This document shows, one piece after another, positions 44,586 through 56,539 of a stretch of 64,000 bases of DNA. The DNA comes from Gnetum montanum (taxonomy: Eukaryota > Streptophyta > Gnetopsida > Gnetales > Gnetaceae): assembly GCA_015680685.1 (NCBI GenBank), contig MNCI01001338.1, forward strand, positions 124,001 to 188,000, read 5' to 3'. Position numbers and translations under genes: made by a program. Position 1 is the first letter of the stretch. Each line of letters opens with the position of its first letter. Below the pieces are notes generated by a model. That model was not told where the DNA came from, did no database searches, and was given only the letters and a program-made list of their open reading frames with translations.

Positions 44586-47400
44586 TGGTTACATCAACCA
44601 TAGTCATTGACATTGCCAACCTAGAAAACCCCTAGACCATGCAAGTCACACTTTCGGTGGTCGAGCCACCAACTAGTCTGATGTGACCCCACCGCATCCT
44701 CAGGCTTCAAAACAAAGAGCCTGCAGAACATGCTTGGCGTAAGGAACACTACAATTTCCTCTACGCTAAGCTAGCGGCAAACCTACCCATGTATCTACAA
44801 GAACTCGAGGAAAAACGAGAGTACGAGTTCATGTACTGCAATGGGAAGGAATTTATTCCTTCACCAAATGCCACTGTGCCCCTGACAGATCAACAAAAGT
44901 GGATCCTAGATCAAATGTTGATGGCAAAGACATTGCCAGAACAACTAGAGGTCTTGTTCTGTGATGAAATGCTTCACGATGAGCAAGATGATCTAGAATC
45001 TCACTCTGACGGAGGCAGTCATGCTGATTTCACCATGGCCCCTCCCTCCATGAAGTCTCACGTAAATCCATTATTCATGGTTACCATGCCTCTAACATTA
45101 TCCAATATCAATCGAATCCCGCATTCGTCGTGCTTACATTTTCTTTCTCCGACTATACTTTTGGGCAAAGGTCCCTCATAGATCATTCCCCAGTAGGTGC
45201 AATTACCTAATCCACCCCATCATATTCCTATGCCTGTGTCACCACATGTGCATGTGATACCTACATCCCAATTACCTACTACACCAACTTTGCTCCCGAC
45301 TCACATGACAGAGCCTGCCACCACAGCATGGTGGGCTCCCAACATGTATCTTGTTGCCCATCCTATGCAAATGCACCACCATCCCCACCATCAAAGTCAA
45401 GTCCTAAAAATGCTAAACCCAGCTACGGGATTGCTGCTCATGCCCCTGGTTACACAAACAACATACCCAATGACGCAGCCGACAGCAGTTTCTCCATCTG
45501 CACCAACCACCGGATGGTGGATGCCACAAGCAACACTACCTACAAGGACTGTCCCGATGGCACCGACCATTGGCCAAGCCACTGCCTCCATTCCACTACC
45601 CGGCGTGGCTCCACCTGCTATTCCATAGATGATCTCGTCATCTACGGGTCTAGATCAAGCCTCCAGCTCATTCAGACCCTTACAGAGGAGGTCAAGCATC
45701 TCAAGGTTGCTGGTTTTGACATGGTGCAAGTCATGGATTTTTACCATGACAATCTTATTAGTCTAGTAGTCCTAGTCCTATCGTTGCCACCTAGGATGCC
45801 CCTTCCCCATTTCACAAAGTACAATGGAAAAGGTGATCCCAACACCCACCTCGTCACTTTTAGGTTAGAGTCCTTATTGTTGCAACAACGGCCGCATATT
45901 ATAATCCATTTCTTTGCTATGTCCTTAACGGGTAAAGCTTTAGATTGGTATCGAGCACTTCCACATGCTTCCATTTCAACTTTGGAAGAGCTGTTAACCC
46001 AGTTTGTGACTCGCTTCAAATACAACCTGAAGCCAAAAGTCACATTGGACTAGCTAATGGGAGTCAAACAAGACCCGCTCAAGTTGGTCCAAAAGTTCAT
46101 ACAACGTTGGAGCACCAACTTGAACGAGATCTGCGAACCCATTGTGGAGGTCCATTTATTGGCAATCTTCAAGGGAGTGTTCAACAACTTTATCAAGTCT
46201 AAGTTGTATTACCTTGCTCCCCGTTCCCTCAGCCAAGCCTTTGCTCAAACGAAGAGCATCCAAGATGCAATGGAGGCTAGTAAAGATCCAGCGTATGTGG
46301 TCTACAAAAATGCCCATAGAAAGGGTAAAGATAAAGGTAAAGCCACAACAATGATAGTAGTGGTGGTTGCCGAAGGGGCCAAGAAGGAAAACAAAAAGAA
46401 CAAGAAAACAACTATGGAGCTAGCCGAGCCGACAACTAGCTCAAATGGTACCAATCAAGAAGCTCCTCCCGCCCCTGAAGCACCTCCACAACCAAGGCCA
46501 AAATTTGAGCATAAAGATCACTCAAGTTATGCAACTCTACTTGTGAAGCCTTTAGAACTTCTGAAGAAATTATTGGGAATTGGTCACATCTGACACAAGG
46601 CGGTGTCCGAGGAGGCTCTGAAACATCACAGGTGCCACTATGAATTACTCAAGAATCCCTCCTTGGCCCAACCTAATGAACCGCCTGTTCCCAAAAACTT
46701 TAAGCTAGATCGATTCTACAACTCACATCAATTGTGTGGTCATGACATGGACTACTTTTGGGCATTGAAAGATGACATTCAATGTATGATCGATCAGGGT
46801 GACCTGATCTTAAATAGTAGTAGTCCAGCTCACCCAAAAAACCAAGCCATGCATGTGTACCAAGACCCGTTAAATGCAAACAACGTAGGGTACATAATTA
46901 ACATGATAGGAGTGGAGGGCAATAATCGAGCGCAGCTGAAACAACCTTTCGTGTTGCGAATGCATCCTCACTCCCCCCGAACAACGGATCCATCAGCATC
47001 GATGAGTGATGCTCCAAGGCAACCTTTTATCCTTAGAGCCCCTTCTTAGCCAACTTCTTGACAGCCCCCTATTGGTAAAGCCGCGACTCAGCCCGTGCCT
47101 ATGCCCAAGGCTCCCTTTGTCATCAGGGTGCCAAAACTATCAACCGTCCCTCCCGTGCAGGGGCAAACCTCCAAGTCAATCTCCTGATCCCAACTTAACA
47201 GAAAAGGAGAAGGAGGTATGACAGTTGGTACAGCCAAGGACCATCTTACATTGGGGTTTCCCAAGCCTAAACCCCTCGCTTCTGTACCCTTGGCCCCATG
47301 TTCTAAAAATTGAAAAGTGATGCAAACACAACCATCTACTCCTAGCCAAAAGAAACATAGCCCTTAGCCAAATGTCACCCCTCCATGAGAAATTCGTCTC
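44586..47400 (+). pseudogene. G2 gag (Tat-type), broken
   Basis: Begins MVTSTIVIDIANLENP. Segments match G1 gag in order: EHYNFLYAKLAANLP and REYEFMYCNGKEFIPSP (44740-44870), a Pro/Thr/Met-rich linker (45190-45630), and the gag core (45640-46330; HFTKYNGKGDPNTHLVTFR, GKALDWYRALPHAS, SKLYYLAPRSLSQAF). A basic Lys-rich stretch (46320-46420) and a zinc-knuckle-like segment LCGHDMDYFWALKDDIQCMI (46733-46790), in which the Cys is replaced by Phe, follow. Proline-rich text precedes the protease. Broken by stops at about 45180, 46053 and 47049 among others. Confidence 0.85.
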
Positions 47401-47409
47401 CTAGGGCGA

Positions 47410-48290
47410 ATGGAAGAGGAAAAGGGTGACAAGCAACCAAATCGTTGGCAGAATCTCTTTAACGCCTTTACACAAGTCAAACAGCCTCTAAAACAAAAAA
47501 ATACAACATTAAGCCTTTATGACTTACTCATGACATCACAGAAACATCGTGAGGCTATGGTTCATATGCTAACGTCCATACCCGTGGATGAAAGTCTGAC
47601 GGCAGATGAAGAAGCAATTCATTCCATTATGCTTCCCCCCACAGCTGAGAAACCCGGGCCTTCCTTGTTGACCTTTTGCAATGAATCCATTAAGGATGAC
47701 CCAGAGAAGGGTCAGGTGACAACGGTGCCCATGTTCATCACCATCTAGTTTGGCCAACACCAAATTCGGAGGGTGCATGTGGATGATGGGGCAGCCACTA
47801 ATGTCATCCCATATCCCATAGTGGATAAGCTAGGCCTAATCAATCAGATCAGTCCTACCATGACATCATGTTTAAATTCATTCAACGGGGAACGAGTGCA
47901 AGTCAAAGGCATGGTGCACATCAACTTTGTGGCAAGGGATCAATTCCCCACAGACACAACGTTTATTGTCGTCGAAGAGATGCCTGGTTTCAACTTGATC
48001 CTAGGGAGGTCTTGGTTGGCTCAACTAAGGGTAGTTTTGTCACCTATCCATCAAGAGATTCATCTACCCTACATAGGAGGAGAAGTGATCATCCACGGTG
48101 ATGAAATAACCCCTCAAGTTGTTAACAACATATAAACGGAACAAGGGTCAGAGATCAAAATGTCCGAAGATTAGCCCCCTATCCAAATACTTGAACAAGC
48201 TGAAATACTGGCTAATGACAGCCTAACTTGGGCTGAACTACCATTCCCAGAGGAAGAATGTGATGTGGAGGAAAAGTATGATAAATCCCC
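47410..48290 (+). pseudogene. G2 protease (Tat-type), broken
   Basis: Linker KQKNTTLSLYDLLMTSQKHR (47490-47550), then the protease after a stop at 47748. It has the active-site-like VDDGAATNVIP, FNLILGRSWLAQL and the tail WAELPFPEEECD near 48230. As in G1, the catalytic position reads DGAA rather than DSG/DTG. The frame closes near 48310 (TAA), and reverse transcriptase does not follow for 5.8 kb. Confidence 0.82.
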
Positions 48291-48549
48291 TCGTCTTTAC
48301 ACATCACCAAAATAAAAGCGATCAGGAAATAATTACAGGGCTAGCCAGTAAGCTTGGTCATTGGACTGTTGTACAGTTTGCACGTATTTTCTTTCATCAT
48401 GCTATCCCAGCTTTGTTTTACAAACATTCATCTTGTCTTTACGTTTACACCTATTCCTTGCACTCCCACCAACTGTTCTCATTTACACTTCTGTTTTTAC
48501 ACTCCCACTAGTTATCTTTGTCACCCTTAACTTTATCTACGACTAGTCA

Positions 48550-49030
48550 TGTATGCTTTGCACCTAAAATATACACAGCCCACAATGGCCTTAAACTATT
48601 CAGGGCCCGAAATGGCCTAAAACTAATCATAGCCTACCATGGCTTAAAACTGGTGATTTAATGTTATTTATCCATTCACACACCACATATTCCCATGGCC
48701 TGAAATGGCCTAAAACTACCCATGGCCCGAAATGACCTAAAACTAATCACAGCCTGCCAAGGCTTAAAACTGGCAACTTGGTATTTATTTTCTTCACACA
48801 TATGTCTAGGGCCTGAAATGGCTTAAAACTATACATGGCCTGAAATGGCCTAAAACTATCTGTTTAAATCATAGTTTACGCTTGAACTAATCAAAGGCTT
48901 GAAATGGCCTAAAACTAGTTACCGTATTTACGCTTTGCACCCGAATGATCTAGTAGCCCACAATGACTTTATATTAGTAACCTCATTTACGCTACACACC
49001 TAAAACTATCTGCCATTTCTTATAGCATCA
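48550..49030 (+). repeat. Motif array GCCTGAAATGGCCTAAAACT after the G2 protease
   Basis: At least ten copies of gcc(c/t)gaaatggcctaaaact, spaced about 25-60 bp, alternating with thinner AT-rich text. It borders the antisense gene on its 3' side. Related motifs recur at 53830-54050 and 57660-58040, and in G1 at 15231-16415. Confidence 0.75.
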
Positions 49031-49167
49031 AAACCTACTTATTTATGCTTTGCATAAAAAGATAACAGCAAAAGAACATCAACTTAGATCAAATTTGCAT
49101 TAAAGTGTCAAAGAAAAATTTTGTCTTTCCCATCATAAAAAAATGAATTGTGACTATTATAGCCACA

Positions 49168-52100
49168 CTAAGCATCTCCTTTATCGCCACTATCACCTGT
49201 ATCCCTCAGCTTAATCTCCACTCCAAGCAAGTCGTCCTCGTAGGAACCACCTTTTTCAGGAGACATTTCTTCATGAAGGTGTCCCTCCTTGCCAGGCTCT
49301 TCTATATGAAGTTGTTTGCTATGACATTGATTATCATCATTATGCTCCATCCCCTACAAACCCTCTTCGTGAGGACCACCATCCACGTTAGGTTCATCTC
49401 GCTGAGGAACCTCCTCAAGTCGTTCCTATAATTAACATAACACGCATATTGATATCGCGATCAAAACTAGGTATGATAAAAGACATAGTAAAACAACAAC
49501 TCACCTGTGATGGTCTTGCATCGGTAGCAAATGGAATTTGTTCTAAGCTAATCCACAGACGTTGCATAATTTTGTCCTCGGTAAGCTTAGACCAAACCTC
49601 ATCTCCTAGATTAGCTCCGACCTTGATCTTCCCTTTCTCCATAGGAGTCCATCGGGGTGATTTGGGGAAGAAGGAAGGGACGGTTGTCTCCCCTCCAGGA
49701 AGAGCCATTTCCATTTTTGGAGAGGCACTCACCATCACTTGCTCCTAGAACTTTTCAAATGCACTAGAAGCACCAATAACATCGAGGAACAGTCAAAGAG
49801 ACTGAGCCTCGATGGCAGAGTCCCTGTACTATTGATGAGAGGTAGTGCATTCCCGCTTGTAGACATATTTGTGGTCTTTCTGCGTCTACCCCAACTCTTA
49901 CACACTCACGTAAAATTCCTTTCAGTCTTGATTTTTCTGAGCTAGGAGATCCATTTGCATCTACTGCTTGACTAGTTCACAGCTAGTTTGGACATTGTTT
50001 CAGATGACTATCTAATAACTGGCATAGTCCACAACAGCCATCCGCCAGTCCTCATTGCCCGTCCCCTGAGCTTGCAGAAATTCATTTCGCGACCTTAGAT
50101 CCCCCACTTCATCACCTAGAGCTGCCCTCTCTTTCTCCAACCTTTGCAATCTCTTCCAAAGGCCTTCATTTACACTTTGACATTCCCACAAGGAGCGGGT
50201 CGAGCGTACCGCACATTTACGCATCTCATCATAAATGCTGCACGGCACGACGAATGCTTCCGATGAGGGTTTGACAGTGTCTAGATCAATAGGCTTCGAC
50301 GAATCCCATCTGAGTCAAGCTCCTAATAACATAAAATAGTGGTTATGCATAATTAGGTACCATAATCTAACGATGGAGTAACTTCTGCATAATGATCATG
50401 ATGTACCCACATCAGGATTGATTTGCTCTAAGTGACTGATGATATCTTAGACGACCCCCTCCATAAAGGAGAATTTATAAAGAAATTCATCCTAGGATCG
50501 AGTTGCCACTATTGACAAATGTACGTCCTGGTCACCTATTACGTAGGACAACTTCCATGTGAGGATGCAATTGAAACATTACGATGACCAAATATAACCT
50601 TTAGAAGCAATGGTCTAGATTTGAGTATGCCATAAAAGTTAGCCTCACAGAGTCATCGATCATTTACCTCTTCTTGTCTAGGCTGAAAGGACTTCAACAT
50701 CTTCCACTACTGCTCCCTTCTCACGGGTGGAAACCTGTGCATTACTAGTCATGTTGACTATAGCCTCTTCTTCTAAGGCCGGGGCCTCCTCCTCGCGTCG
50801 CAAAACCCTAACTCCTGTTTTAGGGGTTAACCTTTCCACGACCTTCTCCTTCACTGTCACATGATATTCTCAGTCAACACAAAATTTTGCTCTAATTCGG
50901 AAAATTACAACGTACGATTGTCTATATCCAACATAACTGTAACCATTATCACATTCTTTTGCTTACATGCTACAGGATTAGTCCTCCGAAACTTGACCTA
51001 CATCTTCTGCCTTGCACCACTTGCTGGCTCACCGGACTGCTCCATCAAATGAGGCTTATTTTAGGGCACCAACGAGTCCACTATCTCATTTTCCATGTGC
51101 TTTCCCCTCGATGCATCACCAGTATAGGAAGGGAGCACCCCACCCACACTGTCTTGACCCTGCATTCGAGGTTTCGTCATGTTTTTAATTGTTACTGACA
51201 ATGACTCCCCGATTTCTTCAGGAGGGTCCTGCGACCAGACAGTGCCAAAAATATGGGAAATCCATGGTTTAGAGATCTGGCTGTGGTCCTGCTGCACCCA
51301 GACTCCATTTCTTTGGACTACCAGAAACTCAGCAAAGTGCCAGAGGCAAGCTATAAAAAAGGGAAAATGCACATTGAAATGGGATTCAAGCTTCTTGCGA
51401 AGCTTGACCATTTCAACGCGCAGGCCTTCGACCAAATAGCTGGCCCAATTGAATTGTGTCCCCTCCTCCATGACCTCTCACATAAGGCGAGCTTGCTCTA
51501 TGGTGAGGAACCTCCCTTGGAAGAGTGTCTTGGGAAAGGCCTGGGCTCGAACAAGGGGGTAGATGGTGTTGACCACCTCCAACTTAATCCCTTCGGCAGG
51601 AATTCCTTTGACCTCCTTCCTAACCCCTAGCCACTCCTCTATCTCTTCCTAGTATTTGGCGCTCCTCTTCAACTTTTTCTCTATAGGAAAGCCATTAGAG
51701 GGGACCCTGAGGAGATCAACGAATAGCTGAGCGTCAATATCAAAATTTACATGCATGTTACGCACGCGTATGCAGAGACGCTCAGCTTCTTCACTGAAGG
51801 AGTTGACTAAGGTTAACATTTTTCCCACAGTAACATCAGGGGTTATGGCCAAGAACAAGTCCATTAGTCCAACCTCCCAAAGGTTATTGGTCAAATCAAC
51901 AGGGGCCGCTCTGTAGCTAAGCCAGCGTTGTGCCTCCTTTATGTCACCGTAGCGGAAAAAGATATTGCTTGCATCGTGATCGGAAGCCATGATCGTAATC
52001 TCCCGTGATTCCTTGACTACACATATAAAAAAATAGCCAAGCTAAGATAGCAAAAAAAAATAAAATAAAAAAATTTCATACATCATCGCTAGCTGATAAC

Positions 52101-53598
52101 ATTAACATAATTCATCATCATAACGATGTTTACCAGGTCCGAATGGCAAACAAAATGGAGGGATTTTCCTTCGCACGTCGACGACAATGAGGGGAGGATC
52201 CAAGGTCCATTCCTTATCCAGCCATCTAAGATTTTTACATCTAGCATAGAAATCGGCATAGTGGGTCGAGTATTCTGGAATTTCAAACGCTAGTTGTTCT
52301 ATGACAGCGGCCTATACGTTGCTAATAGCAGTAAATTCACCTATAGCCCTTTCATTCAATGACAAGGTATCATTATCACCTAGGAGACCACTATCATTGA
52401 TAAAGAATCTACATCACATAAAATGGGCAAATTCTTTACGCACAACATAACTTTAAACAGTAGTTAGCACGTTGACACACATCGAAACAGCACAAATCTA
52501 GATTCCTACCCGCTGGCATAATACACGGTACCAGGTAGGTTCTGGAAATAGGTTGTGAGGTGACAGGCCACAAACAGAGTATTGTAGGAGTGATAGTAGT
52601 TGAACTTGGGCACCTTCCAAATCTAATTGAAATGCCTCAAATCTTTGGCACTTTGTTCGTGGTCTTGCACCCACGCAGTCTCAATCCTGCCATCCATCAA
52701 GAACCCTAAGACGCCCTACATTGAACCGACCAGTAGCATCTCCAAAATGATGGTAGCTACATCACTTGGTAGATGCGACCATAAGATTACACTGTAGTTG
52801 CGAAGTAGAAATTGTAGGAACCCTTGCACACCCCTTCGGAACCACACCGCCTCCCCCTTTATATGAGCATGAGAAGGAGGAACATTGGCTGCAACGACAT
52901 GCATGTAGCAGAGAATGCCCACAATGTCCAAAACAATTAGGATGGGCTTAGCATAATACTGTACAGTAACAAAAAAAAACATACTACCATTAGGCAAAAC
53001 ATTTAGACATGAACCTTTTTTACGCTAAATTAGGGTTTTCCTGATTCCCTAAAAACTACAGGTTCCACTGGAAACGCATGGTCATAATCACCCAAATCCT
53101 TGCAATAGCTTAAGGTTTGTCTCTAACAACGGCGATGAAAACGAAACTATGTATCGTTTTAGCGTAACATGTAACCATTATGGGAATAAAGGAAAAGAGA
53201 AAAAAAACCCTGATTATACTATCCACCAGCTGTAACACCTAGGTTTTTTCAATTATACACGACGTTCGCTCAGTCTTACTCAATGTTACCTAAACCCTCG
53301 TAATGATCTAAGGTTCATCTCCAATAGTGAAGACAAAGGTAATATCGTAAACCGCAATGGATTAGCCCACGTAAATAGATATTAACGCTCAACACAACAT
53401 GCGCATTTAGAAAAATAACATACAATCAGGATGCCACAACAAATATAACAATGGTGCAAAAGGCTAGATGATGACTTACTAGTTCAGTGGGGTAACTTCC
53501 CAAACCACAACCCTGGCCTATGAAGCCCGCTACAAACTCTCCTGCACTTCGTCAATCCTGGCCAGTTTAGCATTCTTTCCCTTGACCTTTGGTGCCAT
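49168..53598 (-). pseudogene. Multi-exon antisense gene inside G2, FCP1/NIF-like plus coiled coil
   Basis: Minus-strand gene, antisense to G2. Candidate exons: 53598-53480 (MAPKVKGKNAKLARIDEVQE, donor gtaagt), 52958-52510, 52408-52134, 52016 to about 51060, a coiled-coil exon about 50325-50012, an exon ending at 49505 (donor gtgagt), and a last exon 49425-49168 with acidic tail. Introns 52509-52409, 52133-52017 and 49504-49426 have GT-AG ends and join frames. Exon 2 resembles FCP1/NIF phosphatase domains: ILIVLDIVGILCY, GFLQFLLRNYSVILWS, AKDLRHFN-IWK and YNTLFVACHL, where active enzymes have an acidic pair, so it would be inactive. Exon 4 (LVNSFSEEAERLC, HVNFDIDAQLFVDLL) vaguely resembles plant transposon proteins. 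In-frame TAG stops show decay. Confidence 0.5.
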
Positions 53599-53829
53599 GG
53601 TTGCAACCAAATGAGTTTTTAAAAAATCGCTTGTTTACGCCTCGCTTCTACCCCTCTTCTACTATAGCCAAAGTCCAAATTCTGTTTCAAACATGAACCA
53701 TTGGTTTATAAATAAAATGCTTGAAACTAATTTCTCTTTCTGCCCGATCGATGTGAAAATTTCCTGAAACACCAGTGTTAGTATGACATAAAACATGAGG
53801 ATCAGGGCATTAATTTCATAGATATCGTG

Positions 53830-54055
53830 TAGATTGTGGTCCAAAATGACCCTAAACTAATACATTTATCATCTCATAATCCGGTCACATTAACTACGGT
53901 TTGTACAGAAATTCAAATTTCACGACATGCTAGACATGCCACGTTGCACCTTTTATTTTATTTCATACGCCAGCATCTAGGAAGTCGAGCTCATCATGGT
54001 TTTATAGACCAGGCATATTTTTAATGGTCCACTAAGACCCTAAACTAGAAGCCTC
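53830..54055 (+). repeat. Motif copies (TCCAAAATGACCCTAAACT) upstream of G2 pol
   Basis: Two clear copies: gtccaaaatgaccctaaact (about 53840) and gtccactaagaccctaaact (about 54030). They border the antisense gene on its 5' side, so the gene is bracketed by the same motif. Confidence 0.6.
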
Positions 54056-54139
54056 CTTGATATGCAACCCTAACACAATGAAAACAAAAACAAACCCTTA
54101 TTGCTCAATAGATTGGCCGAAAAACGATGTAACAACTTC

Positions 54140-54159
54140 CCTTTTTGGCATTTTTGTAG
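54140..54159 (+). promoter_or_regulatory. Candidate splice acceptor before G2 pol
   Basis: A pyrimidine-rich cctttttggcatttttgtag ends in AG, exactly where the pol frame opens (GDLQMDVDLSAPLALTGPYG). Ogre-type Tat elements splice out an intron between protease and RT. A matching donor in correct phase was not found with confidence; ccagtaagc at 48345 is out of frame by my count. Confidence 0.35.
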
Positions 54160-55410
54160 GGTGATTTGCAAATGGATGTAGATTTATCTGCACCATTAGC
54201 CTTAACAGGCCCATACGGGGAGACCTTTAGATAGCTTAATTGCACGCTAATAGAAATAGATCCTTCCCTTTGTGATGCAACTATAGTAACATCGGAAATA
54301 TCTCCAGATTGGCCAGAACATCTAGCCCGAATGCTAGACCTGGAGGTTGGCGCTGTGACCAAGGACCCTCTCGATGAGGTCCCTATGGTTATGCACAAAG
54401 GTGAAAATAAAACTCTCAGGGTTAGTTCCCTCCTAGACTGACAGACACAGAGCGACATAACGCAGGTGCTTCAAGACAACGCTGCTGTATTTGCATGGTC
54501 ATACGAAGACATGCCGGGATTAGACCTGAGATTAATACAGCATAACATAATTTTAGAGCCACGCATCAAAGTAATTAGAAAAAAAGCACGAAAGATTAAG
54601 CTGAAAGTCACGTTAGCAGTGTGTAATGAAATCACCAAGCTATATTAGGCTAGTTTCATTCACGCAGTCAATTACTTGGACTGGGTGTCCAACATCATAG
54701 TTGTTACTAAGAAAACGGGAGACAAATGCATCTACATAGACTTCTGGGATCTGAACAAAGCTACGATTAAGGATAATTTCCACTACCAAGTATCAACCAA
54801 CTGATCAACACAACAGCTGGCCACGCGCTTCTATCCTTTATGGATGGTTTCTCAGGTTATAATCAAATTCATATTAATCCAAAGCATCAATTGACCACAA
54901 CATTCATAATGCCCTAGGGGACCTTCTGTTACACTATGATGTCCTTCAGGCTAAAAAATGCTGGGGCAACGTATCAACGAGCCATGACATACATATTTAG
55001 CGACTACCTTTTAGGAAGATTGAACGACTACATAGACGACATAGTTATCAAGTCTATAAAGTTCGAAGATCATTCAGAAGACCTGGAGTTAGTCCTTAAA
55101 TGATGTCTTAAGCATGACTTACGGCTCAACCCAAAGAAATGCGTATTTGGAGTCAAAATCAGACGCATGTTGGGGTTTGTGGTATCAGAGACTGGCATCC
55201 GAGTCGACCTCAACAAGTTCAAAGCCATCATCAATTTAATGCCACCTACAAACCTCAAAGAACTATGTGGGTTGCAAGGCAGACTACAGTTCATCAGGTA
55301 GTTTATTTCAAAATTAACAGCCAAATTACATCCCATGCAACACCTTCTTAAGAAGGATGTTAATTTTGAATGGACCGATGACTGCTAGCGTGCATTTGAC
55401 AACTTAAAAA
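54160..55410 (+). pseudogene. G2 reverse transcriptase (Tat lineage), broken
   Basis: Open from about 54160 with stops at scattered positions. Pre-RT segment AVFAWSYEDMPGLDL (54487-54530). RT: WVSNIIVVTKKTGDKCIYID (54679-54740), DLNKATIKDNF, FMDGFSGYNQIHINPKHQ (54838-54890), GTFCYTMMSFRLKNAGATYQ (54918-54978) and the catalytic-type LNDYIDDIVIKS (YIDD, 55020-55058). LRLNPKKCVFGV and GIRVDLNKFKAI follow, then the connection domain (55255-55400). It makes element cDNA. Frameshift near 54790 and stops such as the TAG in the GTF motif region inactivate it. Confidence 0.88.
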
Positions 55411-55414
55411 AGGA

Positions 55415-55820
55415 GCTACAACATTTACCAATGATTTTCCCACCACAAAGGGATCAACCTTTTTACATCTATCTAGCTAACTCAAACATGTCTATAGCTA
55501 CGTTACTTTGCCAAAAAAGGAACGATGGGTCAGAAACCCCTATCTACTACCTCATTCATGCTCTATTTGCATATGAAACAAGGTACAATGAAGTGGAGCA
55601 TATCTGTTTGGCGTTAGTTTTCACACTTAAAAAATGTAGGCATTATCTTTTCCATAGTCAGGTCAATATAATTTGTAAAAACAATGTTCTGTGAGCTATC
55701 TCAAACAGCTTATATGAGAGTAGTAAGATAGCTTGTTGGAAGGCCATCACAGCCGAATTTGATTTACATTATGTCGGCCAATCATCCATCAATGGTCAGG
55801 CTATATCTAACTAGCTAGCG
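55415..55820 (+). pseudogene. G2 first RNase H (gypsy type), degenerate
   Basis: Sequence after RT with PFYIYLANSNMSIATLLCQK, TRYNEVEHICLALVFTLKKC and HYLFHSQVNII. The first catalytic Asp (usual YLA-S/D position) reads Asn/Ser, typical of Tat elements whose original RNase H decayed after gaining a second one. The open stretch is 55431-55694, followed by stops. Confidence 0.75.
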
Positions 55821-55892
55821 ATATCGCCCACTAAAGATCAAGCTACGATAGAGCTAGAATTCCCAGATGAACATGTACATAGTATAAGCCTT

Positions 55893-56290
55893 GTGCCGAC
55901 AAGCCTCAAAGCGACGTTATGTTTCGATGGAGCTTCAACTACTAGAGGACATAGTGTTGTTGCTGTCATTACTCTTACCCCTGAGGATGTGCACCCATTG
56001 GCTTACCGCCTAGCTTTCCCTTGTGTGAACAACATGGCAGAGTATGAGGGGCTCCTCAGAGGATTGTTGACAGCCAGAGAACTCAACGTTCAACACCTGG
56101 CGATCCGAGGTGATTCGATACTCGTCAACAATCAAATCACATGAGTCTACGCCTGCAAAGTTGTGCATCTACATCCCTATTGCGATATGGCTAAAGATAT
56201 CTTAAACCAATTTGTGACGATCGATGCCCAACACATGCCGCGTAATGAAAACGTTGTTGCCAATGCATTGGCAACATCGGCACTAAACGT
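55893..56290 (+). pseudogene. G2 second RNase H (aRH), Tat hallmark
   Basis: LCFDGASTTRGHSVVAVITL (first Asp), NNMAEYEGLLRGLLTARELN (Glu) and LAIRGDSILVNNQIT (Asp). A stop follows, then DILNQFVTIDAQHMPRNENV and ANALAT, where the last catalytic Asp reads Asn. The second RNase H after the gypsy one is the diagnostic feature of the Tat lineage. It degrades RNA of the RNA-DNA hybrid. Confidence 0.85.
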
Positions 56291-56539
56291 GCCACCACAC
56301 TTGTTTGCCACTTGGCCCGCTTTAATGATAGAATGTGCAGAGCCTATCATTCAAGTGGTGTATATTTCTTCATTAAATGTGGAAGGAACGTCAAAATGGT
56401 ATGACAACATTAAAAATTACCTTCTGCATGGTGAACCACCACACGAGCTAACGCATGCACAAAAGGACGCAGTGCGCAAGCGTGCCAGGCAATACATCAT
56501 CATTGGAGACAATACTCTCTGTAGATGCTCTTTCGATGG

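Noticed and set aside
48345-48353. Splice donor ccagtaagc after the G2 protease
   Set aside because: Good consensus, but by my count it does not join in phase to the pol frame at 54160, and an in-frame stop precedes it.
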